Made by a program: the position numbers and the translations under genes. Positions 1 through 7,785 of a stretch of 17,140 nt of DNA are shown in pieces. Each line of letters opens with the position of its first letter. Positions within the stretch are counted from its first letter, which is position 1. Under the pieces are notes generated by a model, which was not told where the DNA came from, did no database searches, and saw only the letters and a list, made by a program, of their open reading frames with translations. This DNA comes from Candidatus Pacearchaeota archaeon (GTDB lineage Archaea; Nanoarchaeota; Nanoarchaeia; Pacearchaeales; GW2011-AR1), in assembly GCA_002690445.1 (NCBI GenBank), contig NZER01000505.1, positions 1 through 17,140 on the forward strand, given 5' to 3'.

Positions 1-235
1 ACAAACACTTCGAGAGATTTGTGATTATTGTAAATTAGAGTTCGAACCTCAATTATTAAATTTTCAGAATTTTACTAATGTAACAAAAAATGTTGCATGG
101 GAAAACAATAAAGCAGTTAAGATTCATACCAATCAAATAAAAAAATGGAAAAAAGACAAATATTGGCCTATAATACGAGATTTTGTAAATACTGATGAAT
201 GTGTATCGTTATTAAAAACGTTAGATTATGAATGA
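1..235 (+). CDS. Sulfotransferase family protein, C-terminal fragment
   Basis: This is the 3' end of a gene that begins before the window. The open frame starts at base 2 and ends at TGA 233-235, giving 77 residues. The visible part resembles the C-terminal tail of PAPS-dependent sulfotransferases: a cysteine-bearing helix (LREICDYCKLEF), then a segment ending in HTNQIKKWKK, which fits the basic 'xxxxxRWKK' block that closes the PAPS-binding site in this family, then a terminal helix. The P-loop and the 3'-phosphate site would lie upstream and are not seen, so the assignment rests on the tail alone. It overlaps the next gene by 8 bases, so the two are probably co-translated. A second sulfotransferase-like gene at 8570-9259 supports sulfation as part of this cluster. 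An unrelated C-terminal domain with a similar basic helix cannot be excluded. Confidence 0.55.
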   Translation, partial: QTLREICDYCKLEFEPQLLNFQNFTNVTKNVAWENNKAVKIHTNQIKKWKKDKYWPIIRDFVNTDECVSLLKTLDYE

Positions 236-857
236 TTTAGTTTCAATAATTATAACTAATTATAATTATGGGAAGTTTTTATCGAGAGCAATTAGAAGCT
301 GTCTTTCGCAAGAGCATCTTCATTTTGAAGTTATTATTATTGACGATAATAGTGAAGATGAATCACATAACATATTAGAGTCTTTTTCTTTTTTACCTAA
401 AGAGAAAATTCGAGTTTTTAAAAATAAAGAAAATAAAGGAGTTGCATTTTCCTCTAATTTTGGCTTACAACGTTCAATTGGAAGGTTTTGTATTAGAGTT
501 GATGCCGATGATTTTATAGCTCCAGAGACGTGTTATTTTTTAAAGACATATTTACAAAAGAACAAGGAAGCTTTCTGTGTTTCTTGTGATTATTGGTTAG
601 TAGATGAGTATGAAAATAAAATAAAAAGACAATATGCAAAAGAAAAAAATATTTCGTGTGGAATTATGTACCGGCGCGATTTATTGTTAGAATTAGGAGG
701 GTATAATGAAGATATGAGACATAGAGAAGAGGAAGAATTAAGAAAGCGGCTTGGAAGTAAGTATAAAATTCATCATCTCCAATTACCTTTTTACAGATAT
801 AGAATGCATGATTGTAATAAAACAAAAAGTAATGAATATTTAAAAACAAAAATATGA
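228..857 (+). CDS. Family 2 glycosyltransferase (GT-A fold)
   Basis: The 209-residue product is a compact inverting glycosyltransferase of family GT2, a cytosolic enzyme that moves a sugar from a nucleotide donor to a glycan or lipid acceptor. The N-terminus has the typical first strand and turn (VSIIITNYNYGKFLSRAI, residues 5-22). IIIDDNSED (37-45) is the nucleotide-binding aspartate region, and RVDADDF (90-96) carries the DxD-type metal site. A GGYNEDMRHREEEEL stretch around residue 160-175 matches the segment holding the catalytic acid. It is shorter than usual (250-350) and has no membrane segment. The ATG at 228 lies inside the 3' end of the sulfotransferase gene, and its TGA overlaps the gmd start by four bases (ATGA). 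Donor and acceptor are unknown. Confidence 0.88.
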   Translation: MNDLVSIIITNYNYGKFLSRAIRSCLSQEHLHFEVIIIDDNSEDESHNILESFSFLPKEKIRVFKNKENKGVAFSSNFGLQRSIGRFCIRVDADDFIAPETCYFLKTYLQKNKEAFCVSCDYWLVDEYENKIKRQYAKEKNISCGIMYRRDLLLELGGYNEDMRHREEEELRKRLGSKYKIHHLQLPFYRYRMHDCNKTKSNEYLKTKI

Positions 858-1828
858 AAAAAAGGGCATTAGTTACAGGAATTACAGGTATGGACGGTAG
901 TCACATGGCTGATTTTTTACTTCAAAAAGGGTACGATGTTTTTGGTGTAGAGCGAAGAAATTCAACTAAGAATACTAGAAATGTTTCTCATTTATTAGAT
1001 ACAGTTACCTTTTTAACAGGAGATTTATCAGATCAAAATTCACTTTTAAGATGCATGCAGCAAGCGCAACCGGATGAAGTGTATAATTTAGCATCTCAAT
1101 CGTTTGTCGGAGAGAGCTGGAACACTCCTGAGCAAACTAGTGAGATTACCGGATTGGGTGTACTAAGAATGTTAGAAGCTATTAGAATGTATGATAAAGA
1201 TGTTAAATTTTATCAAGCTAGTTCATCAGAAATGTTTGGCAGAATGGTTGAAAACCCAGCTACTGAACATACTCCTTTTTATCCGAGAAGCCCATATGGT
1301 GTTTCAAAGCTGTACGGTCATTGGATTACAAAAAATTATAGAGAATCTTATGATATGTTCAATTGTAGCGGGATATTGTTTAACCATGAGTCTGAAAGAA
1401 GAGGTCATGAATTTGTAACTAGGAAGATTACTGATGGAGTCGCAAAAATTAAACTAGGGTTAAGTGATAAAATTTCTTTAGGGAATTTAGATGCAGCTCG
1501 TGACTGGGGATATGCTCCTGATTATGTTGAAGCTATGTGGTTGATGATGCAACAGGAAATTCCAGATGATTATGTAATTGCTACGGGAGTATCTCATACT
1601 ATAAAAGACTTTCTAACAATAGCTTTTAAGTACGTAGGGATAGATGACTGGGTAGCGTATATCGAACAAGATCCTAGATTTATGAGACCTGCAGAAGTTG
1701 ATGTTCTTAGAGGTGATTCTGCAAAAGCACAAAAAGAGTTAGGATGGAATTCTAAAACTAGTTTTAAAGATTTAGTTTGTAAAATGGTTGATAATGATAT
1801 TACTCTTTTAAAAATTGGTAAGAAGTAA
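854..1828 (+). CDS. gmd: GDP-mannose 4,6-dehydratase
   Basis: This 324-residue short-chain dehydrogenase converts GDP-D-mannose to GDP-4-keto-6-deoxy-D-mannose, the branch point to GDP-fucose, GDP-rhamnose, GDP-perosamine and related sugars. The Rossmann motif GITGMDG is at residues 9-15. The active site appears as SSSE (123-126) with Tyr148 and Lys152 (YGVSK). The family signature FNHES...GHEFVTRKIT spans about 176-193, and DWGYAPDYVEAM (217-228) is the usual GMD substrate-site block. It is slightly shorter than cellular GMDs (345-375). It starts with an ATGA overlap with the upstream glycosyltransferase. No GDP-fucose synthase or perosamine aminotransferase is seen in the window, so the end product is open; the epimerase at 3452 or a host enzyme might act on the ketosugar. 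Confidence 0.95.
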   Translation: MKKRALVTGITGMDGSHMADFLLQKGYDVFGVERRNSTKNTRNVSHLLDTVTFLTGDLSDQNSLLRCMQQAQPDEVYNLASQSFVGESWNTPEQTSEITGLGVLRMLEAIRMYDKDVKFYQASSSEMFGRMVENPATEHTPFYPRSPYGVSKLYGHWITKNYRESYDMFNCSGILFNHESERRGHEFVTRKITDGVAKIKLGLSDKISLGNLDAARDWGYAPDYVEAMWLMMQQEIPDDYVIATGVSHTIKDFLTIAFKYVGIDDWVAYIEQDPRFMRPAEVDVLRGDSAKAQKELGWNSKTSFKDLVCKMVDNDITLLKIGKK

Positions 1829-1829
1829 T

Positions 1830-2672
1830 ATGATTAAAAAAATAGATAATATCTGGGGAACTGAATATTCTTTTGAAATACTACATAGAAAAGAAACTGA
1901 ATCAGATGTCCCTAAAATTATTATTGTTACGTATATGTTTAATAACGATTCTACTGAAATAACAAAACTTGCAGTTGAATCTATTAAGAAATTTACTGAG
2001 CAAGAGCATGAAATTTGGATTTCTGATCTTAATTCAACTAAAGAAAGCTTTCAATGGGTAGTGGCTGATGATAAACTTAATTTTGTTAGGAATTTAAGTA
2101 TATCACAACCACTACCGAGCCGTCAGGACTCTTACGCAAATGCATTAGGGTTAGAGGCAGGCGCTCGGGCAATTGACCCTCAAACAAAATATGTTGTTAT
2201 TATGCATAGTGACGTCGTTGTCGCTGCTAACAATTGGTTAGAGTTTGTAACTAACAAATTAAACGATAAAGTAAGAGGTGTTGGTCTTAGTATTGATTCT
2301 AGTAGAATTAATGCTATGCACTGCAGTGGTATGGTTTTTGATTTTGATCTTTACAAGACATATAAAGCCGATTTCAGACCAAATCTACCGCATTTAGATG
2401 TCGCAGATGATATTACAACAAAAATAAGAGAAAATAGCTTTGAATATACTTATTGTAAGAATTCGTTCAACGATAAATCTGTTATTGATTTAATAGGACA
2501 AGAAAGTATTTTTAAGAATATGCGTTGCGATCGATCAATAAACGATAATAATGAAGTTTTTTTCGCACATCTAGGTAGAGGTATACAAAAAGCGTCTGGA
2601 AAATATTTTAAGCCAAACAGAACGAGTATTAGACAATGGATTAATACTATAAAACAATTTTTAAATGAATAA
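1830..2672 (+). CDS. GT-A-like glycosyltransferase
   Basis: The 280-residue product looks like a divergent GT2-type transferase. KIIIVTYMFNNDSTEITKLAVES (about 29-51) is a first beta strand and helix of GT-A type. EIWISDLNSTKES (61-73) takes the place of the usual 'VVDNxSxD' element. VVIMHSDVVVAANNWL (122-137) carries a probable metal-binding SD/D pair in the DxD position. I choose the ATG at 1830, one base after the gmd stop; an in-frame TTG at 1815 would extend it by five residues but is less likely. It overlaps the following dehydrogenase start by 8 bases. The C-terminal third is not recognisable apart from a plausible FFAHLGRG element near residue 243. Sugar donor and acceptor are unknown. 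Confidence 0.7.
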   Translation: MIKKIDNIWGTEYSFEILHRKETESDVPKIIIVTYMFNNDSTEITKLAVESIKKFTEQEHEIWISDLNSTKESFQWVVADDKLNFVRNLSISQPLPSRQDSYANALGLEAGARAIDPQTKYVVIMHSDVVVAANNWLEFVTNKLNDKVRGVGLSIDSSRINAMHCSGMVFDFDLYKTYKADFRPNLPHLDVADDITTKIRENSFEYTYCKNSFNDKSVIDLIGQESIFKNMRCDRSINDNNEVFFAHLGRGIQKASGKYFKPNRTSIRQWINTIKQFLNE

Positions 2673-3450
2673 TACAATAGGAATAATAGGCGGTGGTTTT
2701 GTAGGAGCAGCAACAGCATGGGCTTTTCGGCCAACTCATGAAGTAAAGGTTTATGATAAAGACCCAAAAGCTTCTACGCATACGTTCGAAGAAACAGTTG
2801 ATTCTGACTTTGTATTTATATGTGTACCTACTCCACCTAAAGAAGATTGGACAATAGATCTCTCTATAATAGAGAGTGTGTTTGAAAGTTTAAGATCACA
2901 TATTCGCGGGCAACAATTTTTAATTAAATCAACTGTACTCCCTGGTACTTGTCGTAAAATGTCAGAAAAATATGGAATTAAAGTGTCATCTAATCCTGAA
3001 TTTTTGACAGAAAGAAGAGCTAAGTGGGATTTTATAAATGCTGCACAAATAGTAATTGGATCAGATAATGAAGAAGATGCTAAAAAAATTCAAGACCTGT
3101 ATCAACAACGATTTAATTCAATGAAATATACAATAACTGATACTGTTACATCAGAATTAATAAAATATACATTAAATTGTTTTTTTGCTACCAAAGTTTC
3201 ATTTATGAATGAAATAAAATTACTTTCAAATAAAATAGGAGCAGACTGGGATAAGCTCGTAGAAGGATTTACAAGTGATAGTAGAATAGGAGATTCTCAT
3301 ATAGATGTTCCTGGTCCTGATGGGAAGTATGGATTTGGAGGTAAGTGTTTTCCGAAGGATTTAAATGCTTTAATGGAATTGTTTAGGAACAATGATATTG
3401 ATCCTTTAGTTATGAGTGCTGCTTGGGAAAGAAATTTAAAAATTAGATAA
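2665..3450 (+). CDS. UDP-glucose/GDP-mannose dehydrogenase family protein, short form
   Basis: The product belongs to the family that oxidises NDP-hexoses twice to NDP-uronic acids using NAD+. Visible motifs are the NAD-binding GIIGGGFVGAA (6-16), CVPTPP (53-58), STVLPGT (89-95), NPEFLTE (110-116), a lysine at about 167 with Asn171, and FGGKCFPKD (224-232), which holds the catalytic cysteine (Cys228). All the oxidation-chemistry residues therefore seem present. The protein has only 261 residues, ending 33 residues after the cysteine, while cellular enzymes have about 390-450. The C-terminal domain that closes over the nucleotide sugar is missing, and the sequence continues directly into the epimerase gene, with no frameshift signs seen. 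Substrate (UDP-glucose, UDP-GlcNAc or GDP-mannose type) cannot be assigned. The ATG at 2665 overlaps the preceding stop. Confidence 0.88.
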   Translation: MNNTIGIIGGGFVGAATAWAFRPTHEVKVYDKDPKASTHTFEETVDSDFVFICVPTPPKEDWTIDLSIIESVFESLRSHIRGQQFLIKSTVLPGTCRKMSEKYGIKVSSNPEFLTERRAKWDFINAAQIVIGSDNEEDAKKIQDLYQQRFNSMKYTITDTVTSELIKYTLNCFFATKVSFMNEIKLLSNKIGADWDKLVEGFTSDSRIGDSHIDVPGPDGKYGFGGKCFPKDLNALMELFRNNDIDPLVMSAAWERNLKIR

Positions 3451-3451
3451 A

Positions 3452-4399
3452 ATGAAATATGTAGTTACAGGTGGGGCAGGATTTATTGGTAGTACTTTTA
3501 TAGATGAAGTCTTACTAAAAGATAAAGATACAAAAATAGTTTGTATAGATAACTTTTCAACTGGTTATGCTAGTAATATCCCGAGTTCATTTAATGTTAA
3601 AATTATTGATACTGATATTTCTGCATTAACTACTGATAGCGAATTTACTAAAACGGTAAAAGATGAAGTATCTGATGCTGATGCTATGTTTCATTTCGCG
3701 GCAAAAGCTAGAGTCCAGCCATCTATAGATAATCCTATAGAATTTAATGATACAAATGTAAGTGGAACACTTAATTTATTAGAAATATGTAGACAGGTAG
3801 GTATAAAACGGTTTATCTTTAGCTCTTCTTCTTCTATATATGGAGATACTGATATATTTCCTACACCAGAGACTGCGCCAATATCGCCTTTAAGCCCATA
3901 TGGGCTACAAAAATTAATAGGTGAACAGTATTGTCAATTATACTCTACAATACATAATTTAGAAACTGTGTGTTTAAGATATTTTAATGTATATGGTAAT
4001 AAAATGCCTACAACAGGTGCGTACTGTTTAGTTATGGGTATATATACTCAGTTAAAAAGATTAGGTAAGGTGTTACCTATATATGGTGATGGATCTCAGA
4101 GAAGAGATTTTACTTATGTAAAAGATGTTGTACAAGCAAATATATTAGCTAGTACAAGTGATAACGTAGGCGCCGGTGAAATTATTAATATAGGAAACGG
4201 TGACAATAGATCTATACAAGATATTGCTGATATATTTGGAGGACCATTTGACTATAAGCCAAAAAGATTAGAACCATTTAAAACTTTGGCGGATAATACT
4301 AAGGCGCGAGAATTGTTAGGCTGGAACCCGACTGGAAATGTAGAACAGTGGCTTATAAATTATTTAAATAATGAGAGTTTGCGCAACAATCCCAATTAA
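3452..4399 (+). CDS. NAD-dependent nucleotide-sugar epimerase/dehydratase
   Basis: This 315-residue extended short-chain dehydrogenase resembles the UDP-hexose 4-epimerase group (GalE, WbpP, UDP-glucuronate epimerase). GGAGFIG (7-13) binds NAD. SSSSSIYG (124-131) supplies the active-site serine, and Tyr150 with Lys154 (SPYGLQK) completes the triad. RYFNVYG (176-182) and YGDGSQRRDFTYVKDV (211-226) are the typical substrate-binding blocks. It follows the NDP-sugar dehydrogenase by one base, the arrangement expected for making and then epimerising a UDP-uronic acid or UDP-GlcNAc derivative, but the exact substrate cannot be read. Its last 29 bases overlap the next gene in another frame. Length is normal for the family. 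Confidence 0.9.
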   Translation: MKYVVTGGAGFIGSTFIDEVLLKDKDTKIVCIDNFSTGYASNIPSSFNVKIIDTDISALTTDSEFTKTVKDEVSDADAMFHFAAKARVQPSIDNPIEFNDTNVSGTLNLLEICRQVGIKRFIFSSSSSIYGDTDIFPTPETAPISPLSPYGLQKLIGEQYCQLYSTIHNLETVCLRYFNVYGNKMPTTGAYCLVMGIYTQLKRLGKVLPIYGDGSQRRDFTYVKDVVQANILASTSDNVGAGEIINIGNGDNRSIQDIADIFGGPFDYKPKRLEPFKTLADNTKARELLGWNPTGNVEQWLINYLNNESLRNNPN

Positions 4400-5048
4400 A
4401 AGTAATTCAACTAGAGTTAAAGATAAGAATTTTAAGCTTTTAGGTGATAAGCCGTTATTTCAATATATTATTGATAATTGTTTAGAAGCAGGATGTTTTG
4501 ATAGTATATATGTTGACACTGATAGTACTGAAATAAAAGAGTATTGTTTCAAAAATAAGGTACATTGGATACAAAGATTACCCGAGCTTACTTTAGATAC
4601 AGCAAATGGTAATGACGTGTTCCATTATGATATACATCATATAGAAAGAAAAGTGAAAGGCGATAGAGTTAGCTTATTAACATATGATTTTTATTTTCAA
4701 TTATACGCAACTGCACCGTTTCTTAAACCAGAAACTATTAAAGCGTGTGTAAATAAGCTAACTCATACAACAAAGTATGATTCTATATTAACAGCTACAG
4801 AAGAATACGGTTGGCATTGGTTTCAAAATCAGCCAGTGAATTATCAGCCTAATATTCTTCCTAGATCGCAAGATGCTCCACCGGTAATTAAAGAGACAAC
4901 AGGGTTGTACGGTATATCTAAAAGTGCCTATGATAAGTTTAGATGTAGAGTAGGTGCTACTCCATATTTTTATATAATAAAGGATAGAAAGGAGTGTATT
5001 GATTTAGATACGCATGAGGATTTTGTAACTGCGAGTAATTTTATATGA
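4371..5048 (+). CDS. CMP-sugar cytidylyltransferase (acylneuraminate/KDO type)
   Basis: The 225-residue product matches the NeuA/KdsB-type cytidylyltransferases, which activate an acidic sugar (sialic acid, legionaminic or pseudaminic acid, KDO) with CTP. The N-terminal CTP-binding loop is ATIPIKSNSTRVKDKN (5-20), a variant of the usual 'IPARxGSKRxxxKN', followed by LGDKPLF. YVDTDSTEI (47-55) and QRLPELTLD (68-76) are further family blocks. LYATAPFLKP and the late DLDTHEDF, which equals 'DIDTxxDF' of the family, complete the match. The ATG at 4371 lies 29 bases inside the epimerase gene; it is needed to include the CTP loop. No sialic, legionaminic or KDO synthase is present in the window, so the acid sugar must come from elsewhere. 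The stop overlaps the next ATG (ATGA). Confidence 0.87.
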   Translation: MRVCATIPIKSNSTRVKDKNFKLLGDKPLFQYIIDNCLEAGCFDSIYVDTDSTEIKEYCFKNKVHWIQRLPELTLDTANGNDVFHYDIHHIERKVKGDRVSLLTYDFYFQLYATAPFLKPETIKACVNKLTHTTKYDSILTATEEYGWHWFQNQPVNYQPNILPRSQDAPPVIKETTGLYGISKSAYDKFRCRVGATPYFYIIKDRKECIDLDTHEDFVTASNFI

Positions 5049-5938
5049 AAAAATATTTTCTAACATTTCATACTATATTTATTATGGATGAAAATGTAGA
5101 ATGGATGGAAGAATTTTTCATTTATTATCTTAATCTTGGATTTGAGCATTTTTATTTATATGACAATACTGGTTCTGTAGGTCGAAAAACTGCACGTGGA
5201 ATCGACCGACCTGAAGGTGAGCGCGCTAAGCGGGACGGAATCGAACTCGCCAAATCTCCGTCTATCACTAAATACGGGTTTTCAATTGTTAAAAAAGATC
5301 CAGATATTTGGCGAGATATTTATGATAGATATAAAAAATATATTACTTACATAAAATATCAACCAAAATGTGAAAAAGGACCTTTGAAAGGGCAGATTTT
5401 TTATAATCAAAGACAAAATATCATTGATTTTATGAACGAATATAAACATGAAACTGAGTGGTGTTTTTTCGGAGACTTTGATGAGTTTATTTTTAGTCCT
5501 ACCAATGACAAACTTATCTCGTTAATTAAAGATTCTGTTACTCTTGCAGAACAGTTCGGTGCCAGTTTGTTTAAATACAATCTCAAAACCACAACCCCTT
5601 GTTCAATAATTACGTTTTATCAAAAAATTTTTCTACATAGATGTTTAACAACAAAAAAATATATTACTCAAGAATTTCAGTGTGTTAATAACTTGTCTGA
5701 TAAAGCTTTTGGCGGTCACAAAAATATTGTTAATTTAGATTTTGGTAAATATAAAAAATCTCCACATAACTTTCGTGGTTTGAAGAGGGTTTTACCAATA
5801 CAAGAATGGAGATTTAATCATTATAATCTTTGTCCGACCCGTAAATCAAAAATAGATCAACATACGGTAGGATGGAAATACGAGCTAAGTACTGATAGTA
5901 GTATGAGTAGATATCGAAATTTATTTTGTGAAACTTGA
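5045..5938 (+). CDS. GT92-like (DUF23-type) glycosyltransferase with a GC-rich insert
   Basis: The 297-residue product resembles the GT92/'Glyco_tranf_2_4' transferases common in marine bacteria and phages. The opening has MDENVEWMEEFFIYYLNLGFEHFYLYDN (14-41), the hallmark of the family. NQRQNIIDFMNEYKHETEWCFFGDFDEFI (121-149) holds the family's DxDEF-type metal motif (143-148). HKNI and RFNHYNL later in the protein fit the His-rich C-terminal region. Between the YDN motif and the KYGF segment there is a charged stretch, residues about 46-75, that the family does not usually carry at this length. It is encoded by a patch of about 54% GC (49 of 90 bases, 5181-5270) and looks inserted, in frame. 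The gene overlaps the cytidylyltransferase by four bases and the next gene by 11. Substrates are unknown. Confidence 0.82.
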   Translation: MKKYFLTFHTIFIMDENVEWMEEFFIYYLNLGFEHFYLYDNTGSVGRKTARGIDRPEGERAKRDGIELAKSPSITKYGFSIVKKDPDIWRDIYDRYKKYITYIKYQPKCEKGPLKGQIFYNQRQNIIDFMNEYKHETEWCFFGDFDEFIFSPTNDKLISLIKDSVTLAEQFGASLFKYNLKTTTPCSIITFYQKIFLHRCLTTKKYITQEFQCVNNLSDKAFGGHKNIVNLDFGKYKKSPHNFRGLKRVLPIQEWRFNHYNLCPTRKSKIDQHTVGWKYELSTDSSMSRYRNLFCET

Positions 5939-6713
5939 TATTATATATACATATTTTAATCAAAGAGAATATACTAGAGAAATGCTTTTGTATGTTGATA
6001 AGTATATTGAAAGAGATTTCTTAAAAGACATTGCTTTTACAATCGTGGATGATAATAGTGATTATCCATTGATGGATTATTTACCGGAGCTTAATAATTT
6101 AAATTTAAAAATATATAGAACCGATTTTGATGGTTATAATATAGCGGGCGCTATAAATTTAGGATGTATAAAAGCTGAAACAAATTCTGTTGTATGTTTA
6201 GATATGGATATGATTATATATAATAATTTTGTTAAACGTTTACTATCTATAACACCTACAGATGAATATCATCATAGATTATATTTAGAGAGAGCTCATA
6301 AGGTTGACTTTGCTTTAGGTAAGATTTATTATAAACTATGTGGTTGGCACGGATTGACTACAAAAACAAACCGTGTAAAATATTTACATGATGAAAGATT
6401 TTCTGGTAATTGGGGATATCATGGAGTATTTATGAGAGATTATATGAGACATGATGGTATAAAAGAATTACCTATATATGACCAAAGGGTTATCATGTCT
6501 CCGCGAGTATATTTAAATAAAGAACTTGTATTTCCTGCATCTGGATTGGAGTATCGTAAGCATAGAACAGCTGGGGAGACACCTAATTTAACTAGAAAAA
6601 AAGATGCTAACAAACCTTTATATGACAAACTAGTTAAACAATTAAACGACGGTACATATAAACCATATAAAGCTCTTAATTTTAATTACGAATTAATATA
6701 TAAAAATTTTTAA
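5928..6713 (+). CDS. Family 2-like glycosyltransferase
   Basis: The 261-residue product is a GT-A glycosyltransferase. It opens with DIIYTYFNQREYTREML (4-20), has IVDDNSDYP (39-47) as the nucleotide-binding region and VVCLDMDMIIYNNF (88-101) with a DMD metal motif. NLGCIKAETN before it is the helix usually reading 'NxGxxxAxG'. GNWGYHGVFMRDYMR (about 160-174) fits the acceptor-side segment where GT2 enzymes recognise and position the substrate. The start is a GTG at 5928, overlapping the previous stop by 11 bases. The next internal Met is at residue 19 and would remove the first strand, so GTG is preferred. There are no membrane segments. Donor and acceptor are unknown. Confidence 0.8.
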   Translation: MKLDIIYTYFNQREYTREMLLYVDKYIERDFLKDIAFTIVDDNSDYPLMDYLPELNNLNLKIYRTDFDGYNIAGAINLGCIKAETNSVVCLDMDMIIYNNFVKRLLSITPTDEYHHRLYLERAHKVDFALGKIYYKLCGWHGLTTKTNRVKYLHDERFSGNWGYHGVFMRDYMRHDGIKELPIYDQRVIMSPRVYLNKELVFPASGLEYRKHRTAGETPNLTRKKDANKPLYDKLVKQLNDGTYKPYKALNFNYELIYKNF

Positions 6714-6714
6714 T

Positions 6715-7785
6715 ATGAAAATAGCAATATTAATGTTCGGACAACCTAGGTTCTTAGAATATACCATTAACCTAATTAGAGAAGAATATGAATTACCAGG
6801 GCATGATGTACATTATTTTGCTCATTTTTGGGATAGAATTGGATATATACCTCACGGAGAAGAAGAACCTTACGATCGAGAAGACCTGTATACATTAATT
6901 AAAAAAAACTTACCGGGATCTATCTTACCTAATAAACCTGAGGAAAAAAATATAGTGATAACTGGCTACGACGAGTTAGATATAACTATTGACAATTTAT
7001 TAGGGTATGTAAAAACTCATGATAGACGATTACCAATAACTATACATGATCCAACCGGATTGAGATACAAATTCGGACAACACTGGAGTATGAAAGAATG
7101 CTTTAAACGCATAAAGGCGTATGAAAATCAAAATAATTTTCAATATGAGATTATTATTAAAGTAAGAACAGATATAGTATACCAACCGAAAGAAATGTAT
7201 AGGAGTGTTAAACAATATAATCATACTAAACAGGAAATGTATACAAATTTATGCATTGACACGCCTTTAGTGAAATGTGCGGCATTAAGGTATGTTGATT
7301 TAACAGAAAAAAGAAAAGACAGAGCTAAAGAAGGTTATAATCAAGGTATATATTACTTTTATAATAACCATTTTAGAATGGATAAACACCTACAAACAAA
7401 CCATAATTGTGAAGAAGAAGTAGGTTGGATAAAACATATAGAAAATTACAATAAAAGACTAGCATTTAACGACTGGTCGTTAATAGCTAATAGAAAAGGA
7501 GCAGAAATAGTGTTTGGTAACTGGTTTGAAAACTATTTTTTAACTTTATCAAAAGATATAAGACATAATTCAACAACTAGTTTTTTTATATCACAATCTG
7601 ATCATAGTATACAAGGGCAAATGTTATTAAATTATAATTTAGCAGCGTGTAGAATTGTTCCTAGAAGAGATGTGAGGTTGCTTCATCCAAAAATAATTAA
7701 AAAAGATGTAATAGTTGGTAATAAAATTTTAGCTGAATCAGAATCTCAAATTAAAAAGGATATTTTAGAACACAAATTTCGTTAA
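6715..7785 (+). CDS. GQPR/HFWD/RTD family protein, probable glycosyltransferase
   Basis: This 356-residue protein is the plus-strand member of a family with six copies in the window. Blocks seen: FGQPRF at 8-13, YFAHFWD at 34-40, KFGQHWSMK at 119-127 and IIIKVRTDIVY at 146-156. The last block, hydrophobic residues followed by R-T-D, resembles the strand and metal-binding acid of GT-A enzymes. The family is found in surface-polysaccharide islands of marine microbes and phages and is usually left as hypothetical or putative glycosyltransferase, so the function is inferred. It is closest to the genes at 10954-11904 and 14571-15848, sharing the HFWD and GQ-x-x-S blocks. The gene starts one base after the GT2 stop and overlaps the next start by one base (TAATG). 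Confidence 0.72.
   Translation: MKIAILMFGQPRFLEYTINLIREEYELPGHDVHYFAHFWDRIGYIPHGEEEPYDREDLYTLIKKNLPGSILPNKPEEKNIVITGYDELDITIDNLLGYVKTHDRRLPITIHDPTGLRYKFGQHWSMKECFKRIKAYENQNNFQYEIIIKVRTDIVYQPKEMYRSVKQYNHTKQEMYTNLCIDTPLVKCAALRYVDLTEKRKDRAKEGYNQGIYYFYNNHFRMDKHLQTNHNCEEEVGWIKHIENYNKRLAFNDWSLIANRKGAEIVFGNWFENYFLTLSKDIRHNSTTSFFISQSDHSIQGQMLLNYNLAACRIVPRRDVRLLHPKIIKKDVIVGNKILAESESQIKKDILEHKFR

Noticed and set aside
1815..1829. Earlier TTG start for the glycosyltransferase at 1830
   Set aside because: It would add five residues and overlap the end of gmd; the ATG at 1830 directly after the gmd stop is more likely and adds no missing motif.
2450..2767. 105-codon minus-strand frame
   Set aside because: It lies opposite the well-supported glycosyltransferase and dehydrogenase genes, has no recognisable motif and is rich in Leu and Phe, as expected of a shadow frame.
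5195..5262. T-arm-like sequence on the minus strand (GTTCGATTC) suggesting a tRNA or att site
   Set aside because: No paired T-stem, acceptor stem or anticodon arm can be drawn, and the region is an open part of the GT92-like gene.
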